Below are positions 53,958-64,000 of a stretch of DNA of 64,000 bases, piece after piece; the stretch's first letter is position 1, and each line of letters begins with the position of its first letter. Made by a program: the position numbers and the translations under genes. A model generated the notes under the pieces. That model was given only the letters and a program-made list of their open reading frames with translations, made no database searches and was not told where the DNA came from. The DNA is from Amblyomma americanum (lineage: Eukaryota; Arthropoda; Arachnida; Ixodida; Ixodidae), in assembly GCF_052857255.1 (NCBI RefSeq), contig NC_135498.1, positions 163,180,124 to 163,244,123 of the forward strand, read 5' to 3'.

Positions 53958-54930
53958 CATATGACAGAGCATGAAAAATTTGTAATGAATAAAGCTAGTA
54001 GGAATGCAGCTGTCATGAAAAAATAAGGCACTGTAGAATTACAGTAGGGATGAAATGGTAAGAGGGATCTGGAGAGGGGTCATGGTTCCTAGCCTGACTT
54101 TCGGTAATGTGGTCCTGTGCATGAGACCAGATGTTCAAGCAAGGTTAGAAATTAAACACCGTGGCGTAGGGAGGCTAGCCTTGGGAGCACATGGCAGTAC
54201 ACCAAATCAGGGGGTACAAGGTGATATGGGATGGGCGTTGTTCGAGAGCAGAGAAGCTAGCAGTAAGATAGCATTTGAGGAGTGATTGAGAATAATGGGG
54301 GGAAAGAGGAAAATCAGTGGGCTAGGAAAGTTTTCAGGCACCTGTATATAAGGAATGTTGATACGAAATGTAGAAAGCGAACAAGAAAATTCACAAGCAA
54401 ATATCTGACAGCAGTAGGGGCCAATCAGCAATTATCGCTTAAGAAAAAGGTTAAAGAAACAGAGAGGGTTCTGTGGAAAACAAGAATGTTGGCGCAATCA
54501 GCACTGGGAACATACAGGATTTTTAAGTAGGAAATTGCCAAAGAAAATATCTATGATAATTATAGGGGAAGCTCTTTGTTGTTTGAGGCCAGGACGGGAG
54601 TTTTGCGGACTAAGACATATAGAGTCAGGTTACACGAGATAGACGCGTTGTGCGTTGCGTACGGAGAGGAGGAGGAAACGGCTGAACACCTGATACTTTT
54701 CTGTAAAGGGTTTCACCCTGCAGTGGAAAGCAGCGGGGCTGATTTATCCAAGGCATTGTCGTTTAAGGACAGTGAATGGAAAGTAGATTTTAAGCTGGTA
54801 GAAGTAACCAAGCGAAGGTTATCTGATTGGTGGCTAAAATCAAGAGAAAAATAAATTTTCATATGTCATGGCTAGGTGGCTTGAGCCACCGCCCGATTTG
54901 AAGGGTTCAGCCGTATCCATTCACCCATTC
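53958..54930 (+). pseudogene. L1/RTE-like LINE, 3' part (copy B)
   Basis: Starts inside the RT, in sequence nearly identical to 5048-5569 (VRGIWRGVMVPSLTFGNVV, GRLALGAHGSTPNQGVQ, ALFESREASSKIAFEE). It continues further than copy A with LTAVGANQQLSLKKKV, then a C-terminal Cys/His-like region (DALCVAYGEEEETAEHLILFC, frame 54576-54854) and ends in a short 3' tail with ttcagccgtatccattcacc at about 54905-54925. It is 5'-truncated and frameshifted. The C-terminal region is missing from copy A because another LINE tail was joined there. Confidence 0.85.
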
Positions 54931-55840
54931 ATTTATGAAGATGAAACAGAGAATGCAGGGACGGTGGTTAAACAGAGAAGGTTTACAAGTTGCCAGGAGC
55001 TAGGAGACGCGAACGGAACGTGGTGAACTGGTTGTTGTTCGGCAATCCTGTATGATCTGCGGAAATGACGATATAAAGGGCACAGAACAAAAGATGAATG
55101 ACAGTACCATATAAGGCAAACAGAAATGAGAAGGCCTACTGGTAGATCTGTAAAACAAGAATAGAAATTACAAGCACATAAATGGGGCCCGCACAAAAAG
55201 GTTGAGCAGATAGGCAGTCGATGGTACTGGAGACAAAGGAAAAGTGGGGTCATTCAATCGATGAATGAATTCTTATTCACGAACAAAGTACGGGTGGTGA
55301 AAATATTGGTTTTGACAAAGCAAATGGGGCAGCAATTGCTCAGATATCTCGGTGGACACCTGAACCCCGCCTTAAGGGAAAGGAAAAGGAGGGTGTGGAG
55401 GAAGTAAGGAAGGAAGAGGTGCTGTAAAGGAGGTTTCCGACGCATTTTCTGGCGGAAAACAAGCTGCCTCTTCGCAGTTTGACAAGAGAATGCATGTAAT
55501 GTATAAGTAGGAGGGTGGACGGCAAGCTATTGAAGGCGCACATAAAAGTTTGTATATATAAATCGCTATAAAAAATGAGCGGACACCGAGGCCGCGATCT
55601 ACTATCGACCCTTAACACACCTAACAAAGGTCGCCCATAAAAATGCTGGCCGCAAGAAAGACTAACTTAATTATGAAGTCAATGTTGCACGAAACACGAA
55701 ATCGTATTCCACCACCCCGATCACTCTGCGACAAACGGTTGAGCCGCAAGGTTCATATGAATATTTGTTAAGACGTGGAATGCGAGGTATATAGGTCGCC
55801 GCTTTGAATTCCTGCCACGAGGTAGGCTCTAATTTAACTA
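54931..55840. other. No recognisable gene
   Basis: Only short minus-strand frames (63-106 codons) with biased composition and no domains. Purine-rich stretches at 55360-55460. Confidence 0.45.
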
Positions 55841-56740
55841 GTAAATTTAAGCTGCACAAAACATTGAATCGTATGACACAAGCCGGAACATCCTGCGTCG
55901 AATGGTTGGTCCACAAATTAACAATAAATATAGATAAGACTAAATGTGTACTAATCCCCTCTAGGAGAAGAAACACTGACAATGGTACTATTCACATATC
56001 ATTAAACAACCGTAGGATTCAGCAGGTGCCTTCTTACAAATACCTCGGAGTCACCTTTGACCAACACCTGCATTGGAAGGAACACTCCGAAAAGGTGTGC
56101 AAAAAGATAGCTTTCAGCTGCCTAGCACTTATTCAGGTAAAGCAGTATTTTCCGCAGAATGTACTTCGTTCCTTGTACTTTTCACTGTTTGACTGTCACA
56201 ACAGCTACTCCTGGGAATGGGGGGCCACACATAACAAACCTATTTAGTTCCCATACAGAGACAACAGAAGATAGAATTGCAGGTAATTAGCCATGCGTCT
56301 TCAAGCAATAACGGCAAAAGTGTATACAGAGAGCATCGCATATTATCATTTGAATCTATGCTTAACTACAAATTATGCGTATTGGTAAAGAATGTAATAC
56401 TAATGCCCCTCTACCACTTAGTTTTTCTTTTTACCGTACTTTAACATAAGACATGCATTAAATGAAAATTCCCATTTGCCCGCCTGTCGCAATGTATAAG
56501 GGGAACGCATAGTTAAAGCTTTTGGCGCAAAGTCTGGAATACGGTGCCTATTAATGTGAAGCTTGCAAATAACATTAAGGTGCGCTGCATTTTTTCTTCA
56601 TTACCAACCAGGAAAGGCCCTGACCACCACCTTTTCTTTTTGAACTGTTTGTTGACCTTTAAGAACATTTCTTTCCTGTACCTTATCGCTCTGTTACTTT
56701 TAAGTGTTACTTCAAGTGCGCAATTTGTTTCAAGCCATTC
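55841..56740 (+). pseudogene. CR1-like LINE, RT C-terminal and 3' part
   Basis: The frame 55804-56247 gives the post-catalytic end of an RT: LTINIDKTKCVLIPSRRR, then VPSYKYLGVTFDQHLHW (the KYLGV block), EKVCKKIAFSCLALIQVKQY and LRSLYFSLFDCHNSYSWEWG. Further on, in other frames, are RNVYGERIVKAFGAK-type and VWNTVPINVKLANNIKV, the usual CR1 C-terminus. The catalytic box is absent, so it is 5'-truncated. Shifts follow the first frame. Confidence 0.8.
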
Positions 56741-56926
56741 TTAACTACTGTTTGAGTTTCTTTTATTTTATTTTATTTTAATTTTTGCTAATTACGGCTG
56801 TCTGGTATATTTTATTTTATTTTTGTACTGGACCGTTTCACTAACCCCACTGCTATCGCTCCAAATATTTTTATGCAATGCTTTGCACTTGCAAAATAAG
56901 GATTGCTTTAACTTTGACTTAACTTC
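56741..56926. other. AT-rich spacer
   Basis: A (tttta)n-rich stretch at 56756-56825. Nothing coding. Confidence 0.5.
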
Positions 56927-57115
56927 CTTTTGTCTATAGACACACTATATAAGGTGTATATCCTAAGCCTGTGACAGATATAATTTTGTTTTTCTATAGA
57001 CGATCTTAGAACTATATATAGGCTAATCTCTATAACCGCCTTGAGTTGCTTTTGTCTGTAAACTATTCATAGACCAAAGTCTATAACAATCAAATTTTTT
57101 TTTTGATCTGTAGAC
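56927..57115. repeat. Degenerate tandem units of about 60 bp
   Basis: tctatagac occurs at 56933 and 56993, tctgtaaac at 57054, and tctgtagac near 57107, spaced about 60, 61 and 53 bp. Each is preceded by a T-rich run, and actatata-type words recur. A short satellite or the edge of a larger repeat. Confidence 0.6.
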
Positions 57116-60100
57116 AATATATTCGCAAGAAAATTCAACTTCAGGATGCGTTGCGAAGTCTTGTAACATGGTATGAGTGGAGGCCCATGCATAGCTTGCT
57201 TGTGCCAAAGTTCTCACGGCTTTGTGGGCGGCTAATCACGTCTTTGACGCTAAGCACTTTATTTTGAAATTCTATGAGGGCGCCAGAGAGGATCAGACCG
57301 AATTTGGGGCGACGGCGTGACTGTCGATACTCGTGAAATTGCGCTAAGAGACGAACAACTTTATAGAATCTGCCGTGGAGAAGGCGAAGTGTTCCTGTGT
57401 CGCCGGTGTTTGTGACAAACGGAAGCATGTTTGCACCGTGTTTATCAATTACTACAGGTGGTAAGGACCTTGGCGTCTTTGTTATTATATAGCAGGACGG
57501 CAACGCCTCGCTAATCGGATGTGACTCCGGTCGTCGCGCTTTTTATCTGCAATGTTTGTTGGCGCTAATTTCTTGGTAGCAGTCAGCGATAGACACCTCG
57601 AATCGACCGTATGTTGTGTTCTCAGTTTAGAATGTGCAGCTATCTGTGTCGGGATGAGACAGCAAAAGCGTAATCGCACAGAGATAAATGCGCTTTCCAA
57701 GAGATTCGGTCTCGTGCATGGATAGAGCGTTCACCGTGCATTTTCGCCGATGCAGTCCGAGAAAATTTTTTCGTGATCCATCGTGTCGGTTGGCTCTCTC
57801 CGTGGCACGAGTTTGCCTGTACTAACGCTCAATCCGAAATGGTAAGCCTTTAGACAAAGTTGAGTAAACAGAGGTGGAAGAGTTTTAAGCCAAGATTGTG
57901 TACGTGAGGGCGCACCATGACAACGCGGATTTTATTTGTGATACTTGCTAAAGTCTGCGTGCTGCGTAGAGTTTTTTGTCGTTCTGTATCCATCACAGCT
58001 ATTGGAAACCATAAACTCGTTCCCGAGCGAGGGCCTCGAGAGCTGTCGCTTATGCAGGCGTTCTGCTCAGAACACCATAAGTAGACAGGTGTTCACATGC
58101 TACTCGAACGACATACGTCGAAGTACATGCCAAGAAGCGCTTACACAAGAAAGTCGATTTTCTTCATCATGGGTCAACGGAGGAATATCTATTGAATTAC
58201 CTTTCTGAAACTTCACAAATTGTGGTGATGAAAAATAAGAAATAATTGTTTTACCGATTTCGTTTGCAAAACCCTTTGTGAAGTTGTCGGATTTGTATGC
58301 ATTTTGAATTTTTATTGACCATGAAAACACACAAGGTATATGCCAGGATACCTTGCTCACGTTTCCTCAACCCATAAATTTATTTTTATGCAGTGTCTGC
58401 AAACTCGAGTGCTCCTTCATTTAAAGCTCACAATTTCCACTTTTCGGATGTTTTTTTTTTCAAAAGTGCAGCTTTAAAGGAAGAGCAAAACAGCAGAGTG
58501 CCTGTCAGGGTGCTCAACTACTGCGGTGGAGGTGCCTAGACACCAAACTAAAGAGCTCGTGCAGAAGGCGGAAGACATCCTACAGCATGTATGTGAAATA
58601 TACAGCACACAAACAGCGGTAAAAGACAAATAGAGTCTGTGACACGCTATATTCTCTCAAAATGACCCTTTTACTGCAAGTATTCGGTATACATCTGAAG
58701 TCTGCAAATAATATTTATACAAAATTCACCTAAAACATTTGTTCATTCCTTACTGAAATCCTTAGAGGGATCTGCACCTTAGCTATGCTTGGTTTATTTA
58801 AAAACTAAAGATGACTGATTATCTGTTTCATACAAAAATGGCAAGAAATAGAGCCCAGGGCTCGAGACGTGTAAGACAGGTATCGCTTCACATCACTTTC
58901 CTTTCATGGCGGGCTCTACTCATGGCATTGTCTGTTGCTCATGTAAGTGACCTAAGCGCCGAGATGGTTTAGAGACCGTGTGCCGAATAAAGCAACAAAA
59001 TTTCTTTAAAACTTATGAAGCATGGCTTTAACGGTAGGCAGGTGACGTAGCTAACCTTAACACAATTTGAAAGAGGCCACTTCGCCCTTTGAAATTATGA
59101 TTGCTTTTGCTGAATTCCATGCGTATTATGAGGCTACTGCTTTTCAGGCTTTGAAAGACGACTGATGAAATGTACATGGCACAAGTCATGTCGCAGTTCC
59201 TACATAAAGTAAGGTATTGGGCATTCCCAGTAAACACTGGCTTTCACACAGGTAATTGATAAAGTATTAAATCGTCACTCAGCATCCTGCAGCTCAGTGT
59301 AGCATGCATCCACAAAATTAAATGGTATATAAATTTGTTCTCATGTACAAAAACTGTAAATTAAGGTTGTACTTCACCTAAGAGTTAAATTTGTACAATA
59401 CACAGTGAAATACCGCCAGAATTAATACCTGGTTATCAGCCAAACTTTTTCTGAAACCTCATGTCCACCATGCGTTGTATCTGGGTTGGTTTCATAACTT
59501 AAGAATGACTTGTGCTGTCAAGAAGGCTTCATGGGGCTTTATGAAAGTCCATATCACTTTATTGCCGCCCACATATTATATCTCAATTGCATATTCAGCT
59601 CACTGCTTTCAAACCAGTTGCTGTGTGTACTTGCAGCTCGAGATCTGCAACGATTCACATGAACAAATTTTTTTGTGCTGTTGCTATGTAATTTATTCAC
59701 TTGCGTTTCATTCTGCTTAGGTGTTCACCTGTGTTGTGTGTATACTGCTGGTGGAGACTGCTAAGCATTTTCTACAATGGGCTTCAATAACAGTGATAAT
59801 GTTTTGCAAGATAATCAGTGTGATTGCTGTGAAGTAGTGCTTGGATTGGCTGAGACAGGTGAGTGCCATAAGACGGTAGTCACATTTTTCAACAATAAAA
59901 GCCACTTCGCGCTTACCGTAAACACTAGTGTCGTTTTTTTGACTACTCTGGCGTGTGGTGGGAATGACATCAGTGATAATGAATGGCAGTTCCCTTCCTG
60001 TTGAAAACCAGGAGAGGTTGATGATGTGTTTTGGCACAACTGTTTGATGTGAAAACGTGTGTGTCATTCAGCTGTGGTTTATAATAAAAATATTCTATGC

Positions 60101-61619
60101 ATAGTGTCTTTGTGAGAATGCTTACTCATGGAAAAACAACAAAAATCTTTCTTGGTGCAAGCAAACTATTATGATGCTGTTGCTGAGGCAGGAGAACGCT
60201 GGTGCAAAATTGAAAATTAGAAAATATTATTGATGCGTGTGTCAGCTCGAAGTAAAGGCATAATGCATGAAGTGTAGCTCCGGCGGCAATGCAGTGGTTA
60301 CAAAGCAGCCAATAGCTACCTTAACAACCTTGTCTATGCGTGTGGTCAAGTTTTGCATTTGATGTAAGCTCCACTCTAGGGAAGCCCTAACACAATCTTG
60401 TACGTTATTTCACACGGCCTTCTGTCTTTTTTCTATGATCATACCATTTTATTATTCTGCACATCTCGAACATTGCCGCATTTCCTGCTGTTGCCTGTAA
60501 GGCTTATTAAGGAGTATAATAAATAAGTGAGGTTATTGAACGAACGAATATATCAAGTTAATAGGTTGAATGCAGGCACATTGTTATGTACAGAATGTGC
60601 CTATCATGGTGGCACTGAAGCATGCTTTGTTACCACCATTAGTAAATCTACTGAAAGGAAATCCTGTCGGCCTTCTCGGTTTACTTGCTTCTGAGCCTTT
60701 GTGTGTTTATTATTATTCAGTGCTTAACAGGTTTTAACAGCAAGTCCGGCTAGGTGTGAATGTTAAAAATCCTCTGCATGTGGATGATTCATGTGGACCC
60801 TCATCATATTGTCAAGGACGTAGCTCCTCTATGCCAACGCGGCCTCCTTGCGAGCAAGCAGCGCATGCCTTCGAGCACGCGCCTCGCCTCTTCATATGTA
60901 GACTTAGCTCCTAGGCGTGCGCCCTTCGCAGACCTTATTTGGAGTATAGGCGCTTGTGGAATGGTTACCGTGTCGGTCGGTCGTCCCTTCCTCGCAGACC
61001 ACGAAATACAAACAATAGGGCATAAATTTACAGTCCAGCGAGCGGGGCCGAATGCGCGAACAATCATGCAAATGGCAGTAACGCGCGTCGTCCTATATTG
61101 AACCCGATGCCACTGACCCTCACAGAAAAGATGCGGCGAAAAAAGCCGAAAACCACGAACTGCTTATGTACACAAAGCCTTAACTTAAAAGCACGAGATT
61201 GAAGTGCGCTAAATTCAGCTGTTGCAGTTTATGCTTGCCGAAGTTGCGAGAATAATGGCGAGGATGAGCACAACAGCTGCGGAGGAGTTTCACAGTAACC
61301 TCAGGAGGAGATAATAGACACCAGGAGACGTGAAGTCGCACCATCAGAACTGGCGAAAATAGTACTGTCGGCGCGCATTTTGCCAGATCACAGGGGAACC
61401 TGAATACGGCCAATCCTTCGGCACCGACCGTTTCAGCACGAAGATTATTTATAAAATGATGCGCCATTGCGCTGGGACGGACTGCAGAACAGTGCAGATA
61501 TGGCTCCCCGTCCGCTATTTTTGGTTTTTGTGACTCTATGAGCGTTATGTTTACGGGTTTCCATTAGGCTCGCGAGGGCCGTCTGCTATTGGACATCCAC
61601 ACTCCGTTTCTTCCCTGCG
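57116..61619. other. Long stretch without a recognised gene
   Basis: Frames are short except a 120-codon minus frame (57141-57503) with LRLLHGRFYKVVRLLAQFH, unrecognised. Possible splice sites exist at about 59719 (acceptor, ctgcttag) and 59859 (donor, cag-gtgagt), but the enclosed frame ends in a stop. aataaag at about 58986 and aataaa at 60083 could be polyadenylation signals. An 87-codon minus frame at 60804-61067 includes YEEARRVLEGMRCLLARRP and is also unrecognised. The stretch may hold introns or untranslated sequence of a gene outside the window. Confidence 0.4.
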
Positions 61620-64000
61620 CCGCTAGGTTCTGCATGGATTGGAAAATTCCCGAATAGGGCGAACCGCACAAAACACAAATGCTTTTTTAAAACATACCGC
61701 GAATTGGCTTGAGCCCAGAGGACGCCAATAAGCTATTGAAAACAATCTCAGGCCACTGTGTGCCTGGAAACTGTTGAATCTCATCCACCTCTCCGCCTCC
61801 CAAACTTTTAATCTCCCCTACTCTTCGAATTCACCCGTTCGCCTAATGAAACCTACAGGCCTGTATTAATGCGTGTCAACATCACCTACATTACATGCCT
61901 ATGTGAGCACATTTCCTGTTAAAGATATCTGCTAGATGTGTAACTATCGGTCGCTCCTTCACTGACTCTAATACCTTCCTATCTCACTACTCTATGCGTA
62001 TCATTTCGGTTTCGCAGAACTCGCTATATTCTGCTAAAGTTGATTTCAATCTTTTTTGTTACCTTCTAAACTGCACTGCCAGAGGTGACTGCCGGCGTAG
62101 GTAGAAGTGCAATATTTTGTACAAAGAGGCTTCAAAGGAAAACTGGAGTTATTGTTTCGGCAAGGTGTGTTTGCGCACTGCTTCACGATTCGTGAACTAT
62201 TTTCGAGAGCACGATCTCTTTCGTCAAAACCTTTTGGCTGGAAGTGAAGATGGATTGTAAACGCTACTAGTGCACTCATTTTGATAGCACTAACGGTGAA
62301 ACAGTGTAGTAAACCTACGCAATGCCACGATGCCAAAGCACGTTTCTCCAGCCAGAGCCGCTTGCGAGGACACACTGCTGCACTTTTTGAAACCGGTTTT
62401 GAAAAAAATAGACTTGTATACAGAAGTGTTTAAGTCCGTACTCAGTATTGCTCGCGGACCAGATGTAATAAATGGCACTCTTCAGTATGAACGGAAGTGA
62501 GCGTAAATCTATCCTCATGTGTCAAACATGAACGGTCTCAATGTACAAAAGGATTCCCTTGATGCTACGGAAACAAAAACAAAAGCAACACATCCTTTTA
62601 TTTTCATCAGAAGCCCTCGCAGCGTTCATTGCATTATTTTGCTGTGGATCATGAATGATTGTCAAAGATACTGCAACAGGTGATACTTGTATCGAAGATC
62701 TCGTCACGGTCATTTTTCGTGCGGCTGAAAAACGCTAAATTTATTTGTTTTGCGTATCGCGTCTAGCCAAAAATGCATCTCGAGCATGCTTTAATACTCT
62801 GAATTTCATAGTGTACACTTTTGTTCCTATAGATAAATACTCCAAGCTACGCCTTTCTAATAATTCTTGGAGTATTTATTTGAATATACTTATATATACG
62901 TAAAAAATAAACCTTTTTCCTGCTTAGTACACATATTGTACACAAAAACAATAAAAGTATACAATAGATATATTACATTACATGAAAAATATCTGAAAAA
63001 TTCATTTCAGCTTAAAACACTTCGACTAGTCGGTTTCACCGGACGACAGTTATAAAAATTGCGAACAGAAAACTAATCACTGAGAACCGCCTTTGTTCGG
63101 TGACCCTTTTGATGCGTATGCATAAGTATCCGCATCCTGGAGCAAACGCGGTGTTTACATCAACGAAGAGGTCGATGACATTGCAAGGTCACGTGACTCT
63201 AACTCAGCGGGAAGGATGTCGCCACACCGCGAAAGCTTACAGAAAGCGAGATGCAAGCGCGGCGCTTGCCTTGCCTTATATACACCCTCCAGATATGGCA
63301 CAAATACCTTCTCGCTGAGGTGTTTCAGGCTCAAAGACTGAGGGCCCCAAAATTAACACATAAGTGCCGTACTGGTCACGTTCGAATCAGGGGGCCGAGT
63401 AGTGAATTGATACTGGTGAATTACGTCAGGCATCGGTCAGGGGTTGAGCTGTGAACCAACAAATGCATGGGCGTCTATGAGAGTTGGCTCGCCTTGCAAG
63501 TCAGTGTACTATTCCCAGGCATGTTCGTGCCCTGAGCTGACGAGACGCGTTTGCCGGTCTGATGCAATCACGTCCTCCACACGTAATGTAATTAAGTGGT
63601 GGTTGTGTTCCTGCTAGAAGCTAGAATAAACGAAAGGACAGCAAAATAGGAAGAGTTATGACTGTTCCTACAGACGTGATTTCGAGCACTAGATTAGTCC
63701 AGTGTGCTGCAAATGTGTTTACGAAGACTTCTCATTTGTTACAATTGAACTGTACTTGAGGAAAAATTAATTTTGGATTTACGAAAGCACACTTTCAATG
63801 CATTGCCAAAATGCAAGTACTACATTCCGAGCTGCGATTTCTATCACTAGATTGTACTGTGGAAGCTTAAAGTCTTCTGCAAGTATGTTTACATGGACAT
63901 CCCGTTTGCTGAAATTGAAATAAACTTTGGACGATTCAGATTCATCCTGCTAAGCTAGACCTTTAATGCATTGCCATCGTGCTAACGCGAATTCTCGAAA
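61620..64000. repeat. Large dispersed repeat, copy 2 (runs off the window)
   Basis: Second copy of the repeat at 45500-48110, in the same orientation, with matching words throughout (for example gaattcacccgttcgcctaatg near 61828, gctccttcactgactct near 61961, ggaccagatgtaataaatgg near 62456, catgtcgccacaccgcgaaagc at about 63218). It lacks the MITE. The window ends at a point equivalent to about 48110 in copy 1, so its full length is unknown. Confidence 0.9.
63274..63286 (-). promoter_or_regulatory. Conserved TATA-type box in repeat copy 2
   Basis: Identical 13-base counterpart of 47394-47406, at the equivalent position of the second repeat copy. Minus orientation. Function is inferred only from conservation and the TATA consensus. 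Confidence 0.4.

Noticed and set aside
59719..59859. Exon of a membrane protein between a possible acceptor and a cag-gtgagt donor
   Set aside because: The hydrophobic frame ends in a stop before the donor and the alternative frame has no recognisable domain. Splice-like words alone are not enough.

Overview
The window reads as a non-coding stretch of an animal genome dominated by transposable elements, most likely a hard tick (Ixodidae). Evidence for this: no bacterial-style gene packing; spliced-exon signals (a TIL-type protease-inhibitor exon with consensus splice sites); abundant non-LTR retrotransposons of the I, CR1 and L1/RTE-like groups; Penelope-like elements with a GIY-YIG endonuclease; Ty3/gypsy elements; and several tRNA-derived SINE-like repeats of the type I associate with tick genomes. 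The species assignment is inference and no search was run.

Layout. 1-4.4 kb: largely featureless, with two SINE-like copies and a diverged direct repeat. 4.5-6.2 kb: an L1/RTE-like reverse-transcriptase (RT) fragment abutting a 3' end of an I-clade LINE, then a tRNA-like SINE. 7-11.1 kb: a Ty3/gypsy RT/RNase H fragment (minus) against a CR1-like RT fragment (plus), then a decayed hAT-like transposase. 13.1-14.1 kb: the 3' part of a Penelope-like element (minus). 14.26-20.03 kb: a nearly complete but inactivated I-clade LINE (minus; ORF1 with three CCHC knuckles, ORF2 with EN-RT-RNase H). 20.03-24.1 kb: a CR1-clade LINE (minus), followed at 24.25-25.78 kb by a tandem array of exact 294-bp period and at 25.78-26.13 kb by a second Penelope-like 3' end.

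27-33 kb is the most gene-like part, with a SINE-like repeat, the TIL exon (27815-27994, minus), a possible small secreted peptide and a 32-bp palindrome. 33.2-43.0 kb is a three-level nest: an I-clade LINE interrupted by a second I-clade LINE (about 36.94-41.39 kb), which is itself interrupted by a 633-bp Penelope-like element (39598-40230) with a 12-13 bp target duplication. 43.0-44.15 kb holds a gypsy gag remnant and an intron-less cold-shock-domain (Y-box type) pseudogene.

45.5-48.1 kb and 61.6-64.0 kb are two diverged copies of one repeat of at least 2.4 kb. The first copy contains a 237-bp MITE absent from the second. Between them lie a full-length Ty3/gypsy element with 137-bp LTRs (48596-53511, minus), a second copy of the L1/RTE-like LINE (53.96-54.93 kb), a CR1-like 3' fragment (55.84-56.74 kb) and about 5 kb in which I recognise nothing coding.

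No operon or pathway is present. Almost every coding remnant is selfish DNA with frameshifts or stops, so the genes do not work together; what can be read is a relative order of insertions. I found no convincing new biological system. The most informative items are the Penelope insertion, the MITE with its empty site, the Y-box pseudogene and the 294-bp array.
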